Shown one piece after another: positions 8,032 through 16,236 of a stretch of DNA of 38,122 nucleotides. Numbering within the stretch: position 1 is the first letter of the stretch; every line of letters begins with the position of its first letter. Location of the stretch: assembly GCA_937859595.1 (NCBI GenBank), contig CALMAH010000044.1:1-38122 (forward strand), written 5' to 3'. The position numbers and the translations under genes are program-made. Below the pieces are notes generated by a model that saw only the letters and a list, made by a program, of their open reading frames with translations, searched no databases and was not told the origin of the DNA. Source of the DNA: an uncultured Acidobacteriota bacterium (GTDB taxonomy: Bacteria > Acidobacteriota > Blastocatellia > Pyrinomonadales > Pyrinomonadaceae).

Positions 8032-8661
8032 TTACCAGGCTTTTGGTTTGCTGAATAAGCCGTCGGTATCAGTCAAGGTTTCAGGAAACTGGCTGCTCTT
8101 TAAGACCCAGGGTCGAACCGATTTGATGAAACTAGCCTTGGATTGGAGTTGAAAACTTGGTTTTTGCTGAGGGTTGATAATCCCGACAGGCAACCCTAAT
8201 TCTTCACGGACAATCCTCATCGGTTCAAGCAGATCCGAGTCATTGGTGATCATTACGGCAATATCGAAATCCTTATTGTGAGCATCATTTATCAGGTGAG
8301 TAGCCAAATTAACATCAGAGCCTTTTTCTTCGGTTTTCATAACCCAAACTGGGTTCACCCTTTTGCCTTTTGTAGATTCAGCCAGAGGCATTTTGACAGG
8401 ATGACTCAAAAAACTTCCTTCAATAATTGAAAGATTGGGAAGGGTTTTTAAGGCACGCCAAAAAGTCTGTTGTCGAACCGGTTGATCCGGGTCCTGTGGC
8501 CTAGCACTGACTTTGGCTGAAAAATATTTGATCTGATGGATGTTATTTTTGGGAAGTAACCGCTGGCAAAACTCTAGGAGATTTAACCATTTATAGGGGG
8601 TGTTCTTTAGAGCGCCATAATACAGGTTGAACCCATCTACATAGATGTTGGTTCGTTTCAT
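8032..8661 (-). CDS. NYN-domain (PIN-like) ribonuclease family protein
   Basis: NYN domains are PIN-fold metal-dependent nucleases, usually acting on RNA. The start is ATG at 8661, giving MKRTNIYVDGFNLYYG. A longer GTG frame to 8721 is rejected because it would cover the leader hairpins. Acidic residues expected of the active site are D9 and N12 in VDGFN, D116 in GSDVNLATHLI, and D141 and D143 in TNDSDLLEPM. The 209-residue length fits single-domain NYN proteins. It is divergent from recombinase 2 with overlapping -35 elements and lies downstream of the attenuator-like leader. Whether it serves defence, element stability or phage RNA cleavage is unknown. Confidence 0.8.
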   Translation of the reverse strand: MKRTNIYVDGFNLYYGALKNTPYKWLNLLEFCQRLLPKNNIHQIKYFSAKVSARPQDPDQPVRQQTFWRALKTLPNLSIIEGSFLSHPVKMPLAESTKGKRVNPVWVMKTEEKGSDVNLATHLINDAHNKDFDIAVMITNDSDLLEPMRIVREELGLPVGIINPQQKPSFQLQSKASFIKSVRPWVLKSSQFPETLTDTDGLFSKPKAW

Positions 8662-8674
8662 TTTGAGAGTAATT

Positions 8675-8734
8675 AAAAAAGCAGAGGCCACCCCCAAAGA
8701 GGTGGCCTCGCACCCTACCACCGAAGCGGTAGGG
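8675..8734 (-). terminator. Two-hairpin leader with a terminator before the NYN gene
   Basis: On the minus strand a 9-bp stem capped by a UUCG tetraloop (8734-8713) is followed by a second 9-bp stem, GAGGCCACC/GGTGGCCTC (8709-8684). Three bases later comes a run of six T (8680-8675). The second element has the form of an intrinsic terminator. It lies between the promoter at 8748-8776 and the ATG at 8661, so it may act as an attenuator. It could instead stop read-through from upstream. Confidence 0.65.
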
Positions 8735-8747
8735 GGGATATGTCTAT

Positions 8748-8776
8748 ATCCTACAATAGGTTACAGGGTCTGTCAA
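8748..8776 (-). promoter_or_regulatory. Promoter of the NYN gene
   Basis: On the minus strand TTGACA (8776-8771), a 17-base spacer and TAGGAT (8753-8748). The predicted transcript starts near 8741 and runs straight into the two leader hairpins. Confidence 0.6.
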
Positions 8777-8797
8777 GCAGGCCTTTTGGCATAAAAT
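8770..8797 (+). promoter_or_regulatory. Promoter of recombinase 2, overlapping the NYN -35
   Basis: CTGTCA (8770-8775), a 16-base spacer and TAAAAT (8792-8797) point toward the recombinase at 8845. The -35 shares five bases with the divergent NYN promoter, so the two probably compete for RNA polymerase. Confidence 0.45.
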
Positions 8798-8844
8798 GGC
8801 TGTATGATAAATGAAAAAACTCACTTACCATTAAGAATTACGAC

Positions 8845-10308
8845 ATGTCTACAAAACCATATTTTGCCTATGTCCGAGTTTCCACTACACGGCAAGGGAC
8901 TTTAGGTACTTCTCTTACTGAGCAAAGGTCAGCCATCAGGCGCCATGCTCAACAAAAATGCCTTCGTATCATTAAAGAATTCCAAGAGCAGGAAACCGCA
9001 GCTAAGGGCGGCCGTCCAATTTTTCGTTCAATGATGCACGACTTGCAAGAGGGTAAAGCCTCGGGGGTTATCATGCACAAGATCGATCGTGGTGCCCGGA
9101 ATCTTAGGGATTGGGCCGAACTTGGCGAGTTGATAGACGCCGGAGTCGAAGTTCATTTTGCCAACGAGAACCTAGATCTGTATTCCCGCGGAGGCAGGCT
9201 TTCTGCCGATATTCAGGCTGTGGTAGCTGCCGATTATATCCGGAATCTGCGTGAAGAAGTGAAGAAGGGGTTTTATGGCCGGATCAAACAGGGTTACTAT
9301 CCAATGCCAGCCCCAATCGGTTATTTGGATATGGGCGGCGGCAAAGCAAAGGCAATTGACCCGGTTTATGCTCCGCTGGTCCGAAAGACCTTTGAGCTTT
9401 ATGCGTCCGGCCGGTACAGCCTGGACTCATTGGCTGTCGAAATGAATGGCTTGGGACTACGACGTAAATCCGGGAAACCAGTGTCCAGAAATACCATTGC
9501 CGACATTCTCCATAATTTGTTTTACGCAGGGATCATTCGACTAAAAACCTCAGAGGAGTATTTTATTGGCTTGCATCAACCTTTGATAACCAAACAATTG
9601 TTTGATCGAGCGCAGAGGATGTTAGTTGACCGAGTAAATAAACAGAGTCGCTCGACTACGGCTTTACGAGAGGCGTTTTTGTTTAGGCGTCTCTTGAAAT
9701 GCGCATCCTGTAATTATCATTTGGTCGGGGAGCGTCAAAAGGGGCATATTTACTATCGTTGCCACACCCGTACCTGTCCTCAAAAATCGATTCGCGAAGA
9801 AAAGGTTCGAACTTTTGTACGCTCAACCATACGAAAACTCGAACCTAAACCTGATGAATCTGATCGTTTTCAGAATTGGCTTTCCGCACGGCGCCACCGG
9901 ATCAACGAGCACATCGCTAAGAGGCGTGCCGCACTGCTTGGACAGCTTGAGGATACCCGACACTACCTTGGTCGCTTAACCGATGCTCTGATAAGTGATT
10001 CTATCGATAAGGTGATGTTTCTGGAGCGAAAAAATAACCTCATTGCCAAAGAGGTGGAACTCAGAGACTTGCTTGTCAATGTAGAAGTTACCGAGCACGA
10101 GTCGTTGAAGAAATTTGAATCGGCCCTCGCATTCGTCAAGATCGCCTCACTGACATTTGAGTACGCGCCGTATGAACGTAAGCGAGAGGTTATTAAAACG
10201 ATTATTGAGAGGTTAGGAGTAAACCATAAAAAGATCTCTTGTAAATTACACGATCCGTTTGAAATGGTCCTTCTTCAAAAGAAAAACCCCGATCGGGAAT
10301 CGAATTAA
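8845..10308 (+). CDS. Large serine recombinase 2 (cassette integrase)
   Basis: A full-length recombinase of 487 residues: YVRVST with nucleophile S13, KIDRGARNLRDW, SADIQAVVAADYIRNLREE, a recombinase domain and a zinc ribbon (CASC ... CHTRTC). The C-terminal part is coiled-coil-like. Much of it is identical or near-identical in motif to recombinase 1, but it ends at PDRESN without the GSPTLATTRT segment. It is followed by a perfect hairpin and, about 110 bases on, by the right copy of the 31-bp repeat. That position makes it the best candidate for the enzyme that integrated the cassette. Confidence 0.9.
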   Translation: MSTKPYFAYVRVSTTRQGTLGTSLTEQRSAIRRHAQQKCLRIIKEFQEQETAAKGGRPIFRSMMHDLQEGKASGVIMHKIDRGARNLRDWAELGELIDAGVEVHFANENLDLYSRGGRLSADIQAVVAADYIRNLREEVKKGFYGRIKQGYYPMPAPIGYLDMGGGKAKAIDPVYAPLVRKTFELYASGRYSLDSLAVEMNGLGLRRKSGKPVSRNTIADILHNLFYAGIIRLKTSEEYFIGLHQPLITKQLFDRAQRMLVDRVNKQSRSTTALREAFLFRRLLKCASCNYHLVGERQKGHIYYRCHTRTCPQKSIREEKVRTFVRSTIRKLEPKPDESDRFQNWLSARRHRINEHIAKRRAALLGQLEDTRHYLGRLTDALISDSIDKVMFLERKNNLIAKEVELRDLLVNVEVTEHESLKKFESALAFVKIASLTFEYAPYERKREVIKTIIERLGVNHKKISCKLHDPFEMVLLQKKNPDRESN

Positions 10309-10314
10309 TTCTTG

Positions 10315-10354
10315 CGTAATTAAAACCACCGTTGAAGCGGTGGTTTTAATTACG
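10315..10354. terminator. Perfect 17-bp inverted repeat, probable bidirectional terminator
   Basis: Arms 10315-10331 (CGTAATTAAAACCACCG) and 10338-10354 pair perfectly around a six-base loop. The stem has a GC core with A- and T-rich outer parts on both strands. It begins six bases after the stop of recombinase 2, just inside the right end of the cassette. Confidence 0.75.
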
Positions 10355-10414
10355 TGATAGGTAAAATTCTAATTACTCTTTTATTTAAGCAGCTTTTTAA
10401 CAAAATTATCAGAC

Positions 10415-10533
10415 CTGGTAGCCCGACTCTAGCAACCACTCGAACGGTTTCGGCTTTAGTAAGACAGCTTTTCAAAAGTCTTGATGAATTTCAACTGAGA
10501 GAGACGAATACATACCTTGGTTTAGAGCCTTAG
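10415..10533 (+). pseudogene. Right core copy and displaced recombinase tail
   Basis: Bases 10415-10445 repeat the 31-bp core exactly. Translation in the core frame gives GSPTLATTRT followed by VSALVRQLFKSLDEFQLR and a TAG at 10531-10533. The ungapped alignment with the recombinase 1 tail (FSPPLMKLYKKLSRFF) shares S, L, K, L and F in register. This looks like a recombinase 3' end separated from its body by the cassette. I see no start or body for it here. Confidence 0.6.
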
Positions 10534-10567
10534 ATTGATTCAGAAATAGTCGCAGTTTAAAATGCTC

Positions 10568-10626
10568 TTGCAGAAAAACACCAGTCTGCTAAAATTACTG
10601 TAAATCCTGCAATTACAGCAATTGCA
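10568..10626 (+). promoter_or_regulatory. Promoter and nested palindromes of the toxin-antitoxin pair
   Basis: TTGCAG (10568-10573), a 16-base spacer and TAAAAT (10590-10595) form a promoter. Directly after it lie CTGTAA-N9-TTACAG (10598-10618) and TGCAAT-N7-ATTGCA (10608-10626), overlapping dyads typical of antitoxin operators. Confidence 0.5.
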
Positions 10627-10641
10627 TTAAACAGAACAACC

Positions 10642-10905
10642 ATGACATCTTACCTCAATGTTAAAAATAAACAGGTATTGACCAAGCTCGCCACCATCAT
10701 CAAGCAAGCGGGTTTTAATGATGTCAAAGTAATCGTGGGATCCAAATCTATAACTCTCAGCCCTGGCTCAGATTTAAACATCAAGGCTGGCCTTTCTGAT
10801 TTAAAAAATGGACACTACAAGACATTTAAATCTGTTGGAGATGGAATCAAGTTTTTAGCCGCACGTAGCAAGAAAGCAGGAAAGTCAGTAAGCCGCAAAC
10901 GCTAA
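10642..10905 (+). CDS. Probable antitoxin of a RelE-type pair
   Basis: An 87-residue basic protein whose stop codon directly abuts the start of a RelE-like toxin gene, the usual antitoxin-first order. I do not recognise a named antitoxin fold. The C-terminus is lysine- and arginine-rich (SKKAGKSVSRKR), and the N-terminal part looks like a short alpha/beta domain. Dyad repeats between its promoter and start suggest autoregulation. The assignment rests mainly on context. Confidence 0.6.
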   Translation: MTSYLNVKNKQVLTKLATIIKQAGFNDVKVIVGSKSITLSPGSDLNIKAGLSDLKNGHYKTFKSVGDGIKFLAARSKKAGKSVSRKR

Positions 10906-11151
10906 ATGCGGCTCCATTTAACTGCTCGGTTCATCGCTCAATACGATGACGCTCAGTCAGCTGTTCAAAAAGCAGTTCAGAAGCAACTCAAACTCCTCGA
11001 GTCGAATGTTCGGCGCCCTTCGCTCCATGCCAAGAAGTTCGATGAAGCCGGAGATATTTGGCAAGCCCGGGTCAATAAGGGTTGGCGTTTCTACTTCAAG
11101 ATCCAGAAAGACGTTTACTGTATTATTGAAATGAAAGCACACCCAAAGTAA
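10906..11151 (+). CDS. RelE/HigB-like mRNA interferase toxin
   Basis: RelE-fold toxins cut ribosome-bound mRNA. The 81-residue protein shows the family pattern: an N-terminal helix region (LTARFIAQYDDAQSAVQKAVQKQLKLL), a basic centre (KKFDEAGDIWQARVNKGWRFYFK) and a final strand (YCIIEMKAHPK). Arginines and a tyrosine at the expected core positions are present. It starts at the base after the antitoxin stop. It may stabilise the element carrying it. Confidence 0.75.
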   Translation: MRLHLTARFIAQYDDAQSAVQKAVQKQLKLLESNVRRPSLHAKKFDEAGDIWQARVNKGWRFYFKIQKDVYCIIEMKAHPK

Positions 11152-11238
11152 TCAACTAAAACATGAAAATCAAACGGTTGGATGTTCCTCTGGAGGGACA
11201 GGAGTATCGAACTCCTAATCTACAAATCTGGAGGATTT

Positions 11239-11565
11239 ATGATCGAGATAGATTTGAGCTATTTGCTCTACCCTCTCATATGGTTAGCATTGCTGGTATT
11301 GGGATTTAGTGCCGCTTTGTGGTTATATACCTCAACCTCTTTTTTCTGGCGGATATTGCAGCAATATTATTCTGCAATTTTCCTAATATCCGCACTGTTG
11401 TTTATTTTTTCGACACTAGTCTTTGTTTCAAGTGCACTTTTTGACTTCTTGACTCAGGCTCAAAAGATTGCACTGACGGTCGTTTCAGCGCTAAGCATCA
11501 ATCTGTGCTACTGCACTGTTAGGTATGTCAGTGGATTGTTAAAAGCGATCCGCTCAAGTCCATAG
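11239..11565 (+). CDS. Small membrane protein with three predicted segments
   Basis: I chose the ATG at 11239 because GGAGG lies a few bases ahead; a longer frame begins at 11182. The 108-residue product has hydrophobic stretches at about residues 8-30, 41-66 and 72-95, and few charged residues, so it is likely an inner-membrane protein. No family recognised. It lies between the toxin-antitoxin pair and the radical SAM gene and ends just before a terminator hairpin. Confidence 0.6.
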   Translation: MIEIDLSYLLYPLIWLALLVLGFSAALWLYTSTSFFWRILQQYYSAIFLISALLFIFSTLVFVSSALFDFLTQAQKIALTVVSALSINLCYCTVRYVSGLLKAIRSSP

Positions 11566-11585
11566 CGGTGGCTTGCATTCAGTGT

Positions 11586-11622
11586 TATACTTCTAGGCAC
11601 CCCTTCAGGCGGTGTCTTTTTT
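11586..11622 (+). terminator. Terminator hairpin abutting the radical SAM start, with an extended -10
   Basis: AGGCACC (11595-11601) pairs with GGTGTCT (11611-11617), and the T-run continues to 11622. The ATG of the radical SAM gene is at 11623. TGTTATACT (-10 at 11586-11591) lies just upstream. The hairpin therefore both ends the membrane-protein transcript and may form the very 5' end of the next mRNA. No Shine-Dalgarno is visible. Confidence 0.6.
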
Positions 11623-12687
11623 ATGACGGAAACTGTGCACAAAAAGTCACTGAAAAAGAGAGTCAAGCGAGCTGCTAAAGCCGCATCCTTTATCGCTCGT
11701 GGGTTAGCATCATCAAAACGGGTTGTGCTCGCTCAGATTGTTCCGATGAGGCGCTGCGATTTGGCGTGTACGTATTGCAATGAGCGGGACGATGTTTCCA
11801 AGCCCGTGCCGCTTTATGAAGTTAAGCAATGGATCGATAAGCTTGCCGAATTTAAGACCATGAATATAACTATCTCTGGAGGCGAGCCAATGCTGCATCC
11901 GGAGATCTATGAAATCATTCGGTATATTCGTTCGAAAGGGATTATGGCAGGCTTAATAACAAACGGGCGGGCGTTGACGGATAAAAACATTCAACGGCTA
12001 AATGGCGCGGGCTTACAAGATCTTCAGGTAAGTGTTGACAATGTAGATCCGGACGAAGTATCTGGAAAGAGCTTGAGTTTCTACGAGTCCAAGGGAATTC
12101 TAGAATCACTGGCAAGATTTGCCAGATTCGATGTGAATTTAAACTCCGTTATTGGTAGCGAGCTTGAGCATCCCGAGGACGCGTGGCAAATCACGCAACG
12201 TGCCGCGGAGCTGGGATTCGGAAGCACAGTCGGTATCATCCACGACGGTGAGGGGTTAATTAAGGAATTGAAGGGTAAAGAAAAAGAGATATATGACCAA
12301 ATAATTGAGGTTTCAGCGAAAAGCAGGCTTCAGTTTGGATATTATAGTAACAAGTTTCAGAGTGAACTACTTGAAAAAGGTATTTCTCCGTGGAAGTGCA
12401 GGGCCGGAGCTAGATATTTATACATTTGTGAACATGGTCGTGTTCAATGGTGCTCACAACGCCGCGTTTGCAAGGATGACAAGAAACACGGTGCACCGAT
12501 TTCCAACGGTTTCATGCTCGATGTCCCGCTAAAAGACTACTCTTGGGAAGAGTTCGATCGTCAATATTATACTGAAAAATGGTGTGCTCCGAAATGTACA
12601 ATTCAGTGCGTTCGATTAGTAGGACTTTTCGACAAGTTGCGAGGACCGCAGACATCATTTGAGAAATATGTTGAAGCCAGTAGTTGA
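11623..12687 (+). CDS. Radical SAM protein with SPASM-like C-terminal cysteines
   Basis: The 4Fe-4S cluster motif CDLACTYC (C45, C49, C52) and the SAM-binding ISGGEPMLHP are intact, so this is a working-looking radical SAM enzyme that cleaves S-adenosylmethionine to start radical chemistry. A preceding basic helix (residues 7-30, KKSLKKRVKRAAKAAS) is unusual. The C-terminus holds further cysteines (WKCRAGARYLYIC, WCSQRRVC, KWCAPKCTIQC) that could bind auxiliary clusters. The substrate cannot be told: no precursor peptide or partner enzyme lies nearby. Upstream neighbours are a toxin-antitoxin pair and a small membrane protein. Confidence 0.85.
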   Translation: MTETVHKKSLKKRVKRAAKAASFIARGLASSKRVVLAQIVPMRRCDLACTYCNERDDVSKPVPLYEVKQWIDKLAEFKTMNITISGGEPMLHPEIYEIIRYIRSKGIMAGLITNGRALTDKNIQRLNGAGLQDLQVSVDNVDPDEVSGKSLSFYESKGILESLARFARFDVNLNSVIGSELEHPEDAWQITQRAAELGFGSTVGIIHDGEGLIKELKGKEKEIYDQIIEVSAKSRLQFGYYSNKFQSELLEKGISPWKCRAGARYLYICEHGRVQWCSQRRVCKDDKKHGAPISNGFMLDVPLKDYSWEEFDRQYYTEKWCAPKCTIQCVRLVGLFDKLRGPQTSFEKYVEASS

Positions 12688-13532
12688 CGGATGCAAGAAA
12701 ATAATCACGTCAAACACACGTCGCAAACGACAATGAAGAAAACGACGCGCCCTCTACCCCCAAAGGGGAATCGAACGAATTCAGTTCTTAAATATGCAGA
12801 GCTTCCTACAAACTTACTTTTAATGTTGTAATGCGGTGAATTCCTCGAACTCTGTCTCACGACAAGTACGATAAAATTCGCTTCTTTAAAACAAAAAAAC
12901 CTTACCCCAAACGGGAAGCATCAGTACTTTTGGTAGCCCTCGTCGGACAACAGGTCAGACCTTTTTAGATTTATTCAGGCAATTGTTGAAATATTCTCGT
13001 GAAAATGAGAAATCAATCGCCATAAAGGTCTCGGAAGGTTTACATAATTACGAGGTTCCTGCATTATCCATCCGATAGAATAAATGTGATATTAATCCTA
13101 AAGAATCCAAATAATCTTTTTCCGTAAATAGTCCTGAATCTCTAAGCTCACGAACTTCTACGCGCGCCATCGAATAACAGCAAGCCTGCCAGGAACCGAT
13201 GACTAATTCTCAGGCGTTGTCGGGCCACGACTTCATAATCGTCGTACCGGTGTTCGCGAACAATTTAACCAACACTATGGTCAACGCCCCCGAAAAGCGT
13301 CATCGGCTGCGATATCTACGACAAAATCGACGGCTATTCTCCCGGCACCGAAACCAAATGTGTGTTATTCACTTTGTATACCGCGATTTCGTGTGTTGCG
13401 GAGTACCAATCCGAACATGCCAACAAGACATCTCATTACCTCCTCCGCTAGCGACTTAAACGACGGATCAAAATCGCTTTCGGTAAGGCAGTGAGTGCCA
13501 CGATCAACAGTCAAGAAATTCTAGGAGGCGAT
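12688..13532. other. Decayed intergenic stretch
   Basis: There is no convincing intact gene here. It holds a third recombinase-tail-like frame (12932-13078), a short CCCCAAAGGGG hairpin near 12761, and an open frame of about 55 codons without a start codon (13284-13451, reading VIGCDIYDKIDGYSPG) that I cannot place. Near 13461-13503 there is sequence resembling 16364-16406 in the IS30-type remnant. The stretch reads as layered remains of earlier insertions. Confidence 0.5.
12932..13078 (+). pseudogene. Third recombinase-tail-like frame with a degenerate core
   Basis: A 48-codon frame opens with GSPRRTTGQT and continues FLDLFRQLLKYS, ending in TAG at 13076-13078. It parallels GSPTLATTRT-VSALVRQLFKSL at 10415 and GSPTLATTRT-FSPPLMKLYKKL at 3731. 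The first nine bases, TGGTAGCCC (12931-12939), match the 31-bp core exactly; the rest matches weakly. No recombinase body precedes it. It may be an older right end of the same hotspot. Confidence 0.4.
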
Positions 13533-15725
13533 CTAAGTGGATGAACCGCCTCGACGATCTTGGTGGATACGTGCAGTTTCAAGGACCCCTTCCACGACAT
13601 CCCGAAACTTTGACGTTAAATCATCAAGTTCTTCTTCGAGATATTCCATTACGGGTTTTCGCAGCTCGACACCCTTTATGCCCACGGCCCACGGTAAGAT
13701 CATCTCAAATGTTTTGATATTCTGATTCTTCGCCTCATCGACGATCTCGATCAATGCGTCAGTTGCATGCGGAGAACGCATGACGGCGAGCAACTGTACA
13801 GCCTTTTTGCAAAGGAGCGGATCTCGAGCGACCTCGCGCGCAAGTTTGGCGACGGCCTCGGAGTCATCGCCGCATTTCACAGGTGAGAGCTTATCCAAAA
13901 GTTTGCTGATGTGCTTTCGCGAGCCATTATCTGCTTTCGGAATCCGGGAACGGACGAGGTCGATCAGTACTGTTGTTGCCTCTTTTCGCAATAACGACTT
14001 TCCTTGCTTGAAGCACTGAAGACGCGCCATATCGTCGAGAACGTTGTGGAGCATCCGCTTCAGCCGGTCACCCTGGAGCACGTCGAGATAAAAGCGGGCC
14101 ACCATTTCGGATTCAGCTTTTGTCCGGTATTCGTCCGTTACCACCAGGATATCCAACGCTTTACGCGCGGGATGCGACTCGGCGACTGCACCCACTTGAG
14201 ACGGGTCAAGCCGTTTATCGCTCACCACCTTCTTCGCGGCGGCAATAATATCTCGCGTCGGCCAGTTCTTAAATATCGTCCTGATCGGCTTGCGCCAATG
14301 TGCGCAGGCACAGCGGAAAATAAACTCTTTCTCGTCCTGTGTCGCCGGATCGTCGGCGAATCCCATTCGCATGAAGTCGAAATCGCTATTGGCGGGCAAA
14401 CCGCCATTTTGCTTCCAAAGCTGGAATTGCAGTTCGTAAGCGGTCTTCGGGTCGCGCGGGGATAGGGGGCCAGCGGCGGCGGCCAGCAGTCCGTCGACCG
14501 GGGATCGCCAATCCGCGATCCTGAACAGTCCCCTCAACTCCTCTATATTCTGCGGCCGGTGTGCGCGATCCAGATAGAGGCACCTGAAAATGACCTGCCC
14601 GAGCCATTCCGCATTCGCTTCGATCAGTCCCAATCTCAGGTCATCAGGTGTCCAGTCGGTCCGTAGCACTTTGCCAGTAACAATCGACCACAAGACAAGA
14701 CCGAGCGAGAATATATCGGCAAGGTAGTCGCGGTTCGCAGGATTGCTCCAGATCGTCCGGTCCATATAAGCGATGGTGGCTCCGATCTGGGTAACATGTG
14801 TGCTCGCCTTTTCGCCGATATGACAAAGATCGAAGTCGATGATCTTCGGAACTCCGCCATTTGCGATAAGGATGTTGGCGGGTTTCAGATCGCAGTGTGA
14901 GATTTGCATAGCATGCGCATGCTCAATCCCTTCGCAAATCTTTAGGAACAGCTCGATCCTATCCTCGAGTGAGAGATCGCATTTCTTTATGTACCCGACA
15001 ACATCGACTCCGTCGATGTATTCCATTCGGTAAAACGGTCGGCGCCTATAGATGCCAACCTCGTACACATCACATATATAGGGGTGCTTCAAGCTGGCGA
15101 GTCCTTTAGCTCCGCGTTCGAACCGCAACGTCACACTCGATCTGAATTCGACGGACGGGTTCAAGACCTTCAGGGCCTCGATCCTGTGCAGATGCCGCTG
15201 CCAGGACTTGAAAACCCTGCCGAAGCCACCGGAACCGATCTGTTCGAGAACGTCGCTGCCGGCGAAGTATTTTCGGATTTTTTCGGCACCAATCAGCTCG
15301 ATGATCCTTGGCAAATTAGGTCTTAGATATCCCACCGGTATGTCTACGAGCTTCCTCGGTGTCGTGCCTACATATTCGAAGATCTGCAGCTGTAGCCCAT
15401 TCGTCAAGATGATGTGGCAAGCATCAATTTTACGATGGGAGGCATATGAGACAGCTTGATCGAGAACTTCGTCGGAGAGCGGCACCTCGGGCCTTTTTGT
15501 CTCGATGAGGATGCGGCTCGAGGGGAGTTCCAGCTCATTCTCCGGGTCGGTTTCGATAACGTAATCTGCGGAAACGGGGGTCGAACTTCCAAGTATTAGC
15601 TTTCTTTCTCGAACGACCTCTTCAGGAGTGTAGCCGAGCTTCTCGATAAGTGGTGTGACCAACCGTTCGCGAACGTCCATCTCGACATCTTGGAGTGAGA
15701 AGATAGGGGTAACGAACATGTTCAT
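13533..15725 (-). CDS. Fusion of HsdR-N-like nuclease domain, Ser/Thr kinase and helical repeats
   Basis: I take ATG 15725 as start; a TTG at 15824 would add 33 unconvincing residues and overlap the upstream gene. Numbering below follows the longer frame. Residues 50-160 resemble the type I restriction R-subunit N-terminal nuclease domain: D87 in SADYVIETD, then E108 and K110 in ILIETKRP. A protein kinase follows: GSGGFGRVF (197-205), K219 in EALKV, HCDLKPANI (D312, K314, N317; HRD changed to HCD), DFD (D330; DFG changed to DFD) and ADIFSLG. Residues about 560-763 are helical and HEAT-like. The catalytic residues of both domains appear present. A defence role is inferred from the fusion and the island context. 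Confidence 0.82.
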   Translation of the reverse strand: MNMFVTPIFSLQDVEMDVRERLVTPLIEKLGYTPEEVVRERKLILGSSTPVSADYVIETDPENELELPSSRILIETKRPEVPLSDEVLDQAVSYASHRKIDACHIILTNGLQLQIFEYVGTTPRKLVDIPVGYLRPNLPRIIELIGAEKIRKYFAGSDVLEQIGSGGFGRVFKSWQRHLHRIEALKVLNPSVEFRSSVTLRFERGAKGLASLKHPYICDVYEVGIYRRRPFYRMEYIDGVDVVGYIKKCDLSLEDRIELFLKICEGIEHAHAMQISHCDLKPANILIANGGVPKIIDFDLCHIGEKASTHVTQIGATIAYMDRTIWSNPANRDYLADIFSLGLVLWSIVTGKVLRTDWTPDDLRLGLIEANAEWLGQVIFRCLYLDRAHRPQNIEELRGLFRIADWRSPVDGLLAAAAGPLSPRDPKTAYELQFQLWKQNGGLPANSDFDFMRMGFADDPATQDEKEFIFRCACAHWRKPIRTIFKNWPTRDIIAAAKKVVSDKRLDPSQVGAVAESHPARKALDILVVTDEYRTKAESEMVARFYLDVLQGDRLKRMLHNVLDDMARLQCFKQGKSLLRKEATTVLIDLVRSRIPKADNGSRKHISKLLDKLSPVKCGDDSEAVAKLAREVARDPLLCKKAVQLLAVMRSPHATDALIEIVDEAKNQNIKTFEMILPWAVGIKGVELRKPVMEYLEEELDDLTSKFRDVVEGVLETARIHQDRRGGSST

Positions 15726-15813
15726 TATGAATTGTACGACAGTTTTGTTGTTCGTGCAGGTGAAAAAAGACCGATCCAAAACGGAGCGATCTTTGAAGCG
15801 AGAGCACTGCACT

Positions 15814-16188
15814 CTACGGAGCAAACGATTCGACCCGGTCTTCGCTTGACCTTCCGAGAAGTTTACGGAAGCCTTCGTACTCCGGTTTTTGCAGGATCTC
15901 TGCCAACCTTGGATAGAATGCTAACTCTACCTCAGCGGATTCGCGCAGGGAGAGAATGTTTTCAAACCACGCATTGACGCTATCGCAAACAGCGCGGCGG
16001 AGCATCGGATGAAGCTTAACTAATCGCCCCGTTCGCGTCCCTCTAGCGGGAGCCAAAACCAATAAAAAATCACTCAGAAACTGCAAAACTTCTGGTGGTA
16101 TGCATGGGTAGGTATCCTCAAAACTAGCATCGGCAATTCCTCCACCTAATTTCGGCGCAGAAATATCCACCCGGGCACTCTCCGGCAT
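15814..16188 (-). CDS. Hypothetical partner of the nuclease-kinase, 124 aa
   Basis: I do not recognise the family. The protein is mostly helical with an acidic N-terminus; residues 33-75 (EVLQFLSDFLLVLAPARGTR and after) are moderately hydrophobic. A GGAGG seven bases before the ATG and a strong promoter upstream mark it as the first gene of the leftward operon with the nuclease-kinase, about 90 bases ahead of that gene's chosen ATG. It may be a sensor, inhibitor or substrate of the kinase; the sequence alone does not say. Confidence 0.65.
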   Translation of the reverse strand: MPESARVDISAPKLGGGIADASFEDTYPCIPPEVLQFLSDFLLVLAPARGTRTGRLVKLHPMLRRAVCDSVNAWFENILSLRESAEVELAFYPRLAEILQKPEYEGFRKLLGRSSEDRVESFAP

Positions 16189-16236
16189 ACTTTTTCCTCC
16201 TATTTATTCTATTATTCGACCTGAAGCGGTCCGGTA

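Noticed and set aside
8662..8721. GTG-started extension of the NYN protein
   Set aside because: It would translate through both leader hairpins and the terminator, and the NYN fold begins right at ATG 8661.
13199..13459. An 86-codon open frame and an overlapping 55-codon frame in the decayed region
   Set aside because: No recognised motifs, no ribosome site, and the more protein-like frame lacks a start codon.
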